In this document: in pieces, positions 1 to 5,778 of the stretch
Numbering within the stretch: the first letter of the stretch is position 1
Layout: every line of letters starts with the position of its first letter
Made by a program: the position numbers and the translations under genes
Assembly: GCA_021832495.1 (NCBI GenBank)
Contig: JAKBKR010000110.1
Location: forward strand, 1 to 6,845
Direction of reading: 5' to 3'
Source of the DNA: a bacterium
Lineage (GTDB): Archaea > Thermoplasmatota > Thermoplasmata > Lutacidiplasmatales > UBA184
DNA: 6,845 nt
The notes under the pieces: generated by a model
The model's database searches: none
What the model saw: the letters and a program-made list of their open reading frames with translations, nothing else
What the model was told of the DNA's origin: nothing

Positions 1-64
1 CCGATCTCGACAAGGGAACTAATTTCTGGACTCCAGAGTGAGGTTTTGGAGGTATAAAGAATTT
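1..64. other. Left flank outside the candidate element
   Basis: No coding region is supported here. The stretch is richer in A and T than the sequence to its right and contains TATAAA at 53-58. Read on the minus strand this becomes CTTTATAC, which resembles an archaeal TATA box, but no gene start lies at the right distance on either strand to confirm it. It ends where the 13-bp inverted repeat begins. Confidence 0.4.
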
Positions 65-77
65 GTACGTGTTCAGC
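65..77 (+). repeat. Left 13-bp inverted repeat
   Basis: GTACGTGTTCAGC is the exact reverse complement of 2206-2218. A 13-bp inverted match between the two ends of this region is unlikely by chance, roughly well under one in a hundred for the lengths compared. The stop codon of the minus-strand zinc-ribbon gene (73-75) lies inside it. The match does not extend clearly on either side. Confidence 0.55.
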
Positions 78-378
78 CGTTCGCCCGCTTCAGTTCAACT
101 TGGAAGATCATTCCGTCCGTGTCCTCGAACTGGAGCATGGGCTCGGGAGGGTCATCGCCCATCCCCAGTACGGACCGGGTCATCTCGATTGCCCGGTTCA
201 GTTTCTCCTTGCCCGCTGTCGTGAGCTGACCCACCCCACAGGCCGAGCAGTAGGCCGAGCTTACCCGCTGAATCCACACCCTGCTGAAGAGCCGAACTTG
301 GCCGGGTAGTCGCTTCATGGCGCGTCCACACTTGGGACATCTTTCGGCCATCATGCTCTCGAACCAGTTCGGGGTCAT
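73..378 (-). CDS. Small zinc-ribbon protein (101 aa), function unknown
   Basis: I do not recognise a named family. The protein shows a four-cysteine zinc ribbon, C14-x2-C17 (CPKCG) and C44-x2-C47 (CSACG), separated by a basic stretch with aromatic and hydrophobic residues. An acidic C-terminal half (residues 66-101) follows, containing a short run that reads like a beta strand. Zinc ribbons of this form usually bind nucleic acid or hold a protein fold together, and nothing here separates the two. The chosen ATG at 378 has no strong ribosome binding site. Met9 (354) and Met10 (351), just before the first CPKC pair, are equally possible starts. The gene is divergent from the zinc-ribbon gene at 458-763, and its stop codon lies in the left inverted repeat. 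It could be cargo of the IS66-like element or an older resident gene. That the frame is coding is likely but not certain. Confidence 0.6.
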   Translation of the reverse strand: MTPNWFESMMAERCPKCGRAMKRLPGQVRLFSRVWIQRVSSAYCSACGVGQLTTAGKEKLNRAIEMTRSVLGMGDDPPEPMLQFEDTDGMIFQVELKRANG

Positions 379-457
379 AGTCTTCGCCCCGTCCGGACCC
401 TCGTCCCTCCCCCGTCGAGGCTCTTATCCCGGAGCGCCTACTCGCGCCCGTGGTGCC
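379..457. promoter_or_regulatory. Divergent intergenic region between the two zinc-ribbon genes
   Basis: Seventy-nine bases separate the two divergent starts and must hold both promoters if both genes are expressed separately. The only AT-rich patch is CTCTTATCC around 421-429. It lies about 30 bases upstream of the plus-strand ATG at 458, roughly where an archaeal TATA box for a leaderless or short-leader transcript would sit. Read the other way it is GGATAAGAG, about 45 bases before the minus-strand ATG. No good bacterial -35/-10 pair and no strong Shine-Dalgarno site were seen. Confidence 0.3.
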
Positions 458-763
458 ATGAGCCCGAGGTCTCCCCCGGTTCGGCGAAGCGGCTACTTTC
501 AGGCCGAGATCCTTTGCAGCACGGAAGGGTGTGGGCGGACAACGCGCCTCGTCTTTCACGGGGCCGGTCCCTACCCGGCATTCCACACGCAGGATCGCCG
601 ATGGACGTTCATCGAGGACGAGGACAAGGGCGAGACGGCCTTCCTCTGCTCAACGTGCGCCGAGCCATTGCACCGGGCCTTCGAGGAGCAGGCCGTCAAG
701 GACTTGGCGATGCGCGAAGGGAAACCCCATCCGCCGAGCGGCTCAAGCGAGCACCGCGCGTAG
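458..763 (+). CDS. Small zinc-ribbon protein (101 aa), function unknown
   Basis: No named family is recognised. The protein has a four-cysteine zinc-binding pattern, C20-x4-C25 (CSTEGC) and C64-x2-C67 (CSTC). Between the pairs lies a 38-residue insert with aromatic residues and an acidic run (EDEDKGE), and a short helical segment and a proline- and serine-rich tail follow. The open frame extends upstream to 317, but that part is antisense to the neighbouring zinc-ribbon gene and looks non-coding. ATG 458 is preferred because it opens just before the basic N-terminus and leaves a clean divergent spacer. No strong ribosome binding site precedes it. Its last 21 bases overlap the 3' end of the convergent transposase gene, so an IS-derived tail replacing an original C-terminus is possible. 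The shared size and zinc-ribbon style of the divergent partner suggests that the two belong together, but their sequences are not obviously alike. Confidence 0.55.
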   Translation: MSPRSPPVRRSGYFQAEILCSTEGCGRTTRLVFHGAGPYPAFHTQDRRWTFIEDEDKGETAFLCSTCAEPLHRAFEEQAVKDLAMREGKPHPPSGSSEHRA

Positions 764-776
764 CCTCGCGGATGGG
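726..776. terminator. Stem-loop across the convergent gene ends
   Basis: CCCATCCGC (726-734) and GCGGATGGG (768-776) form a 9-bp perfect stem with a 33-base loop. With one bulged G the stem extends into the flanking AACC/GGTT. The stop codons of the convergent transposase (743-745) and zinc-ribbon gene (761-763) both lie in the loop. A two-way terminator or a barrier to antisense read-through would fit, but there is no clear T-run, so this is only a candidate. Confidence 0.3.
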
Positions 777-2113
777 TTCTCTCCCCGGAGCTTCCACGTC
801 CCGAGCACGCTGAGCAACCGGGCGAACGCCTCCGCCCCCCTCCAGTTCCGAAGCGTCCCGATGATCTTTCGGATCACGATCGCCTCCCGCAGACCCCGTT
901 CCCCTCGGTTGTTCGTCGCGTCCATGCCGGGATGCTCCAGAAAGGTCAGCCACCCCGCCATCCCATTCCGTAGATACGTCACCACCCGCTCCACCCCCGC
1001 CGATCGATTTCGGCCATACCGACGGAGCAGTCTCGTGAGCGCCTTCGTCCCGACGGTGATCCGCCGGGCTCGTGCCTTCGGACTCGCCGTGCCCAGCCCC
1101 TGCGTCATCTGTCGGTACACCTCGCAGAGGGTCGCGTAGAGCGCCTTCCCCTCCGCGCTCTCCTCCGCTCCCGACTTCGCATACCGAAGCAGGTGTGCCC
1201 AGCAGCGCTGCAGCACCCAGCCCAGGTAGCCCTTCCAGCCGTCGCAGACGATCTGGCCGGTGTACTCCTTTCCCAGCACCTCCTCGACCACTTCTCGACC
1301 TCGGCTCGGTCGGATTACCAGCAGGAGATCGACCTCGGTGCAGAACACCCAGATCCACACCTTCCGACCATCGATCCGATAGGACGACTCGTCGGCGTGG
1401 ACCCACGGAGACGCTCGAAGCCGTCGAAGGATCGCGGTCTCCTCACCTTTCAGCTTCTCGCTCGCTCCCCAGACCACGGCCTGCAGCGTGGCGGGGCAGC
1501 TCGGAATCCCCTCCCGCGCCAGTCGTTCCTCGAGCTTCCGATACGGGAGCCGCTCCTCCACCTTCCCCAGCACGATCTCTGTCTGGAGCTGCAGGCCATA
1601 CCCCGCGGGCTCTCGCCCGCTCGGCAGGGCCGGCCGAACCTCGGCTCCGCAGTCCAGGCAGTCGTAGACGGCCTGCTCGTACTCCGTCACCACCCGTTTC
1701 CGAACTACCTCGACTTCCTGGCGAGTCTCGGTGCCCCGGAACCGAAGGTGCTCGCCGTGGCACTTCGCGCATCGGGAGGCGGTGAGCGCGATCCGCTGGT
1801 CCGGGGTCAGTGGCTCGCGAGTGACCCCTTCGTGGCCGGGCTTGGGTCCGGGCTTCTTGCGCTCGTCCGACGGAACGAGCGGTCGGGTCCGAGCGAAGCC
1901 GGGGGCATGGATCCTCACGCTCGGAGGGACGTTCGGGTTCTCGTGGACCCGGAGGCGTCGACGGAGCTCAGCATTCTCTCTCCGCAGTCGCTCGATCTCC
2001 CGGGCCCGCTCCTCCGCTTGACGCTCCAACTCCCGGAGTCCCTTCTTGGAAACGACGATCCGATCGTCCTCACTCTCCGGGGTCAGGCGCAACGGTGCCA
2101 GAACTGCGGCCAC
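743..2113 (-). CDS. IS66-family DDE transposase (TnpC-like, 456 aa)
   Basis: This is a cut-and-paste transposase with an RNase H-like catalytic core. From the N-terminus it has: a charged coiled-coil or leucine-zipper segment (about 24-56); the IS66 signature HENPNVPPS (57-65); a GPKPGH linker; a zinc ribbon, C115-x2-C118 and C152-x2-C155; and the DDE core, with D241 in HADES, D291 in CDGWKGY followed by RCWAHLLR, and E405 in NNRGERGLR. The C-terminal SVLGTWKLRG block closes the core. Length and motifs look complete and undamaged, so it may be active. The IS66 partners TnpA and TnpB are absent, as in the transposase-only (ISBst12-like) branch. The start is a GTG with a GAGGGA stretch 4 bases upstream and a stable hairpin just beyond that. 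Its GC content, near 70% in sampled lines, exceeds that of the restriction-modification gene next door. Confidence 0.93.
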   Translation of the reverse strand: MAAVLAPLRLTPESEDDRIVVSKKGLRELERQAEERAREIERLRRENAELRRRLRVHENPNVPPSVRIHAPGFARTRPLVPSDERKKPGPKPGHEGVTREPLTPDQRIALTASRCAKCHGEHLRFRGTETRQEVEVVRKRVVTEYEQAVYDCLDCGAEVRPALPSGREPAGYGLQLQTEIVLGKVEERLPYRKLEERLAREGIPSCPATLQAVVWGASEKLKGEETAILRRLRASPWVHADESSYRIDGRKVWIWVFCTEVDLLLVIRPSRGREVVEEVLGKEYTGQIVCDGWKGYLGWVLQRCWAHLLRYAKSGAEESAEGKALYATLCEVYRQMTQGLGTASPKARARRITVGTKALTRLLRRYGRNRSAGVERVVTYLRNGMAGWLTFLEHPGMDATNNRGERGLREAIVIRKIIGTLRNWRGAEAFARLLSVLGTWKLRGENPSARLRAVLA

Positions 2114-2120
2114 GGATCCC

Positions 2121-2137
2121 TCGCTCCGAAGGAGCGA
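2121..2137 (-). promoter_or_regulatory. Hairpin immediately upstream of the transposase start
   Basis: TCGCTCC-GAA-GGAGCGA is a perfect 7-bp inverted repeat with a 3-base loop, ending 7 bases before the GTG start of the transposase (minus strand). In mRNA the loop side reads CCUUCGG, which favours tight folding. Hairpins at this position in other insertion sequences limit translation of transcripts entering from outside. That role is inferred here from position only. The GGAG in its 3' arm may also be the ribosome binding site, which folding would mask. Confidence 0.4.
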
Positions 2138-2205
2138 AAGAAGTCGGATTTCCAGTTTGCGCTGGAGGGGAACCGCTACCCTCGGGCCGTCAAGCTACCG
2201 GGGAA

Positions 2206-2218
2206 GCTGAACACGTAC
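2206..2218 (-). repeat. Right 13-bp inverted repeat
   Basis: GCTGAACACGTAC is the exact reverse complement of 65-77. It lies between the transposase start and the stop codon of the restriction-modification gene, 31 bases from the latter. This is a plausible outer end for an element inserted just downstream of that gene. Confidence 0.55.
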
Positions 2219-2249
2219 GGCCCCGAGTATCGAACGTTCGCCTGGCATC

Positions 2250-5200
2250 TCAGTTTGTGTGCTCGTCGAGAGTGGTCTGCGACGAATCCTCCACCTCCCC
2301 TCCCCCTAACCGATCCATGGCTCTCGTAAGCTCGGCGGAGACCGCGCCGTACAAGTCAGGGAGTAACTCTTCGGCTTCTTTGGTCGTGAAGCCAAGGAGC
2401 CTAAGGATGCTCAAGTCAATGGACTTACGACTGGTATCGTTGACGAGTTGCTCCTTTAGGGGGGCCAGTGGAACTCTACCGAGAGACCGGACCAGCGAGA
2501 GTAGGCCGGCCCTCTCCTTCTCCGTAAGGCTCGAAGTTTCGAGAAGCTTGTGCTGCACCCAATCTGAAATCTTCAACCGGTTCATACCGCCGGCGAGTGC
2601 ACCGCTTTGCCTCAGAGCGAAGAATGCGAGGGTGCATATCGAATTAAGCCACAGCGCCTGCAGGGCGGCTTCTTCGGCGTCCTTAGTTGTGAGCCCATAG
2701 AGCATGTTCGTAATCACGAACGGCTCTTTCGAGTACGTCGCAAGGACGAAGGCGTCTGGCGAGTCCAATTGCAGCTTGTCCGGAATAGCTAATCTTGTCT
2801 TCTTGGATCGAACAGGGTTGATAACCAACTCCTTCCAGGAGAACATTTGGGTCCGGTCCTTCCGGGTGGACCAGCTCGATAGTGCGCGCACCTTCTCCCA
2901 ACCGCGATATGGAGAAATCAGGACGTAGTCCGTGTCCGACCCGAGGTCCATCGTGCGAATACCGGCCATAGTTGTTAGGGCAGGAAGCGCCCCGTTAGCT
3001 CGATCACCCGTCCCGCTGATTTGCGTCGCCAAGCGCAAGGCCTCTTCGCCCCCTGGCCCTTTGCGGAAGAATTCAATGCGCGACTTTGTCGCCCGATCCA
3101 GGACTAATGTGGCCTGTCTCGTCCGGTATGTCGGTCGTTGGAGGCCAGGGGTGTCTCTTCGAACGAGGACGAATCCCGAAAGGCCCTTGGGTCGGGGTCC
3201 GAACCCTTCCCAGATTTCCCCCGGTCGCAGGGCCCGAAGCTTTCCCATGCCGCGTGCAAGGATCCGAGCCAGTGTCCTCTCGAGACGCTGTCGTTCTGGC
3301 GTCCCCGAACCAAACACTCGAGCCGCGAGGTTATCTGAACTTATTGAACGAGGCTGAATGACCTCCTCGATCCAACAGTCTTCCGGGGGGGAAGCCCCGT
3401 CGTAGATTGCCGCCCCGAGCGCCTCGCCAAGTCGAGCTGCCCCCTCGATTCCTCCCGCCACCAGGGAGCGGTGGAGGTGAATCACTCGAACCTTGTGGCC
3501 TTCTGGTGGCGGAAGGTGCCGATAAACGACCAATACATCGCGGTAGATTGAGGATTCAGAGAAGGCTACCTCCTTCTCACTGACGATAATCGCCTCGATA
3601 GTCGAGTTCGCGTAAAGATGCTGCCGAACCGTGGAGGTGGTCGTCCCCTTGAATAGATTGATCGGGAGGACGGCCGCGTAAACCCCGCCCTTCGTTACAA
3701 GGCCCCAAGTGTGGATGACGAACAATTGCCACAAATTCGCGGTTCCCCCGGCGCGTTCGACTAGGGAGGTCCGCGCTGCGATTCCCTTCTTGATCTCGTC
3801 CGGAATCTTTTCCCAATCTGAATAGGGAGGATTCATCACCACATAGTCGACGTCCCGGATCTCGAAGGACTTCCCGCGCCTCCGGAGCGCAACGGCCTGT
3901 CGGGGTTTTGTCGCCGCTCTCTTCTTCGGAGCCGAGAGGCCGAGGTCCAGGAGGAGAGTTTGGATTGCAGTCGAAAATGCGGGTATTGACGGGGCGGATG
4001 AACTCAGGCCGAGGCCATCCGCCATCCCGACGCGGGCACAGAGTAGAGTGGCAGGGACATTTTGTGCCGCAAGGTTAGTTGCGGTCAAACTCGCCGCAAA
4101 CGGCATGATGTCTATCCCGGTAATCCGCTCTTGGTTCATCTCGCGGTGAAATCGCTCCAGGTTGGTCGGCTTCTCGATGTGCCTGAACCGCCGATAGGCG
4201 GCCACCAAGAGTGTGCCGGACCCGCACGCGGGGTCCATCACCGAAGTGCCGGACCACTCTCCTCGAGGGCGAATCGCGACCGAAGCGAGGAGCTCCGCCG
4301 CCTCGGGCCTGGTGAAGAAGGCACCGAGCGTCTTGCGTGTTTCTTGCGGGAGAAGGTCGTGGAAGAGTCGGCCCGCGAGGTCGTGGCTGACCTCCTCCGG
4401 TCGGAGGACCGGAAGGGAGTTCGCCAGGGCCGATACATCCTCGACTAGGTAGTCGGCCTGCGTGAGATGCTGAATCTCTGAAACGAGATCAATTCCGAAG
4501 ATCGGGTCGTAGTTAATGTCCGCGAGCTTCTCGAATCCCTCAGAGAGTTCGCCGAGGCTTGTGAGGTGGCGAGGCAGTTCAGGGAGTCCGGAGTCCGGCT
4601 TTCGTGCCCGATAGATTCGATAGAACACAAGCTGATTCACGAGAAGAAAGGCGATGAGGTCGATCGCGGCTGTGCGAATTCGGAACATCGCCTCCTTGTC
4701 GTCGGGGTCCGCGCCTGCGAGAGTCACGAAAGATTCGAAACGGCCTACGACCTGGGCCAACGGGGCCTTGCCGTTGCGGCGGAGGGCGCGTCGAAGCGAC
4801 AATGAGAGGCTGGTGATTCGCGACTGAAGTCGCTTGACAAGGGAGTGGAAATCGATCTTTGGAGTCGCGCGTGCCCCTTGCGAGAAGAGCTGGGAAAGGA
4901 AGTCCCTCGCCTTCAGAGGGGTTTCGAGGTCTTCGCTCCACCACCGAGTCGCCGGAGTCGCGAGAACGTCGCTGTCGAGCGCGAGCGATTCGATTTGGCC
5001 GGGCAGGATGGTTCGGCTTGGTGGTTCAGGATACAGGAGAATCGCGTAGTCCGTCACGCGCTCGTCCCGGGCGTGCTTCATAGCGTCGAGCAGGAGCTGC
5101 ATACGGTCTTCGGGACCGCCGAATCGGACCTCGACGACGACCCGCGTTGGGCCAACGTCGCATACGAGGTCAGTCCATCCTCTGGTATCGGCCGCCCCAA

Positions 5201-5408
5201 TTTCGGAGACGGCGCCGACACCGATACTCTTCAAGAAAGCCGCAAGGAAAGGGTAAAGAGTCCGCTCGGAGATCTTTACGTTCCGTGCTCCATCGTCGGT
5301 CAATAGCAGCGGCAACCCGGATTGAGCCTTATCTTCTTCGTTCGGTCGTTCGTTGCCTAACGGGGCCACCGTGATTCCGGCCCGGAGCACTCGTCCCGGA
5401 TGTGCCAT
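2250..5408 (-). CDS. Type IIG restriction-modification enzyme (fused nuclease, N6-adenine methyltransferase, specificity), 1052 aa
   Basis: This is a single chain expected to methylate adenine in its own recognition site and to cut unmethylated DNA such as phage genomes. Residues about 43-130 form a PD-(D/E)XK-like domain, with E69 in a helix, D80 (WTD) and E93-V-R95, where the family's usual lysine is arginine. A helical linker (about 165-355) follows. The methyltransferase core has a motif X-like GAFFTRPEAAELL (362-374), motif I DPACGSGTLL (392-401), motif II GIDIMPFAA (431-439) and the catalytic NPPY (526-529), typical of gamma-type N6-adenine enzymes. The C-terminal 300 or so residues are the likely target-recognition region and end with a helical segment (SIDLSILRLLGF) common in this family. 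The size matches full-length type IIG enzymes. ATG 5408 has GGGAGAG about 10 bases upstream, and the first 40 residues look poorly conserved, so a later start is possible. The gene lies downstream of the TIR gene on the same strand but 370 bp away, with no separate specificity or helicase gene. A methyltransferase-only role is possible if R95 disables cutting. Confidence 0.88.
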   Translation of the reverse strand: MAHPGRVLRAGITVAPLGNERPNEEDKAQSGLPLLLTDDGARNVKISERTLYPFLAAFLKSIGVGAVSEIGAADTRGWTDLVCDVGPTRVVVEVRFGGPEDRMQLLLDAMKHARDERVTDYAILLYPEPPSRTILPGQIESLALDSDVLATPATRWWSEDLETPLKARDFLSQLFSQGARATPKIDFHSLVKRLQSRITSLSLSLRRALRRNGKAPLAQVVGRFESFVTLAGADPDDKEAMFRIRTAAIDLIAFLLVNQLVFYRIYRARKPDSGLPELPRHLTSLGELSEGFEKLADINYDPIFGIDLVSEIQHLTQADYLVEDVSALANSLPVLRPEEVSHDLAGRLFHDLLPQETRKTLGAFFTRPEAAELLASVAIRPRGEWSGTSVMDPACGSGTLLVAAYRRFRHIEKPTNLERFHREMNQERITGIDIMPFAASLTATNLAAQNVPATLLCARVGMADGLGLSSSAPSIPAFSTAIQTLLLDLGLSAPKKRAATKPRQAVALRRRGKSFEIRDVDYVVMNPPYSDWEKIPDEIKKGIAARTSLVERAGGTANLWQLFVIHTWGLVTKGGVYAAVLPINLFKGTTTSTVRQHLYANSTIEAIIVSEKEVAFSESSIYRDVLVVYRHLPPPEGHKVRVIHLHRSLVAGGIEGAARLGEALGAAIYDGASPPEDCWIEEVIQPRSISSDNLAARVFGSGTPERQRLERTLARILARGMGKLRALRPGEIWEGFGPRPKGLSGFVLVRRDTPGLQRPTYRTRQATLVLDRATKSRIEFFRKGPGGEEALRLATQISGTGDRANGALPALTTMAGIRTMDLGSDTDYVLISPYRGWEKVRALSSWSTRKDRTQMFSWKELVINPVRSKKTRLAIPDKLQLDSPDAFVLATYSKEPFVITNMLYGLTTKDAEEAALQALWLNSICTLAFFALRQSGALAGGMNRLKISDWVQHKLLETSSLTEKERAGLLSLVRSLGRVPLAPLKEQLVNDTSRKSIDLSILRLLGFTTKEAEELLPDLYGAVSAELTRAMDRLGGGEVEDSSQTTLDEHTN

Positions 5409-5485
5409 CCGAACGTATCTCTCCCATGAAAGCGGACCGAGCCCCGTAATCTCTTCTTAGCCGGCATGCGCTTCCTCCCGGGCGA

Positions 5486-5517
5486 GGCGTCGTTCCGTCA
5501 CCCCCTCAGCCGACGCC
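5486..5517. repeat. 7-bp inverted repeat upstream of the restriction-modification gene
   Basis: GGCGTCG (5486-5492) and CGACGCC (5511-5517) are perfectly complementary across an 18-base spacer, 78 to 109 bases upstream of the restriction-modification start. It could be an operator-like site or an RNA stem in the leader. No controller-protein gene is present in the window, so its role is open. Confidence 0.3.
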
Positions 5518-5634
5518 GTCAGCGAAACCCTAAACTCGTCGGCCCACTGCTGAGCTCCACCCTCCGCCCGGTAGGGGCCCCCAACCATCCGACGCTCCGA
5601 GAAGTCCACAGTCCTGCCACCTGACCGTTTCGAG

Positions 5635-5664
5635 CCGGTCCAAATCGTGTGTTATTCGGACCGG
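5635..5664. repeat. 7-bp inverted repeat in the intergenic region
   Basis: CCGGTCC (5635-5641) and GGACCGG (5658-5664) are perfect complements across a 16-base AT-rich spacer. An overlapping alternative stem pairs GACCG (5623-5627) with CGGTC (5636-5640). The competing arms could allow two folds in a transcript or mark a dyad for a DNA-binding protein. There is no following T-run, so a terminator is unlikely. Confidence 0.3.
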
Positions 5665-5678
5665 TTGCCTTGCCACAA

Positions 5679-5707
5679 AGCATCAGGATGCTCCCGGCGG
5701 GAGTTTT
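5679..5707. terminator. Tandem hairpins downstream of the TIR gene
   Basis: Two adjoining stems occur: AGCATC/GATGCT (5679-5692, 2-base centre) and CTCCC/GGGAG (5691-5703, 3-base loop), the latter followed on the plus strand by TTTT (5704-5707). They start about 75 bases beyond the TIR stop codon. On the minus strand the second stem is followed only by a weak TTTG. A two-way terminator closing the TIR transcript is plausible. The plus-strand version has the better T-run, but no plus-strand gene was found to use it. Confidence 0.35.
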
Positions 5708-5778
5708 CCTATGTTTGGGGTGATACCCAACGTTTTCGACGCCCTCCGTTCCTGGGGGGGCTAATCCCGGCGGCGCGG

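Larger units (their letters stand above)
65..2218 (-). mobile_element. Candidate IS66-like element with two zinc-ribbon passenger genes
   Basis: The segment is bounded by a perfect 13-bp inverted repeat (GTACGTGTTCAGC at 65-77, its reverse complement at 2206-2218). It holds an IS66-family transposase and two small zinc-ribbon genes. The right repeat sits 93 bp upstream of the transposase start, a usual place for an IS terminus, and in the short gap after the neighbouring restriction-modification gene. The left repeat is unusually far (about 665 bp) past the transposase stop, which is why the two small genes would be cargo. IS66 elements normally make 8-bp target duplications, but the flanking octamers (AAGAATTT on the left, GGCCCCGA on the right) do not match. 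The boundaries are therefore an inference. The transposase alone with a closer left end is the alternative. Confidence 0.45.
5409..5778. other. 370-bp intergenic region between the TIR and restriction-modification genes
   Basis: No convincing gene was found on either strand. A plus-strand open frame entering from 5647 runs antisense into the TIR gene and looks like a shadow. No tRNA could be built: the TTTCGAG stretch near 5628 gives a T-arm-like stem (GACCG/CGGTC), but with an 8-base loop. The region holds several short inverted repeats, listed separately, so it probably contains the 3' end of the TIR transcript and the promoter and leader of the restriction-modification gene. No promoter could be fixed with confidence. 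Confidence 0.5.

Noticed and set aside
317..457. N-terminal extension of the plus-strand zinc-ribbon gene from ATG 317
   Set aside because: This part is antisense to the start of the other zinc-ribbon gene and to its promoter region, and its translation is low in motif content. ATG 458 gives a compact protein.
1072..2329. Long plus-strand open frames opposite the transposase
   Set aside because: They are rich in Arg, Pro and Ser and lack motifs, while the minus strand has complete IS66 domains. In GC-rich DNA such antisense frames are expected. The tail near 2150-2260 reads more protein-like but has no supporting start or family.
4062..4448. Plus-strand frames inside the restriction-modification gene
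   Set aside because: The minus strand carries a continuous 1052-residue protein with motifs on both sides. These frames have no recognisable domain and no start signals.
5623..5640. tRNA T-arm-like stem with TTTCGAG
   Set aside because: The loop is 8 bases, not 7, the conserved G53-C61 closing pair is absent, and no acceptor or anticodon arms could be built around it.
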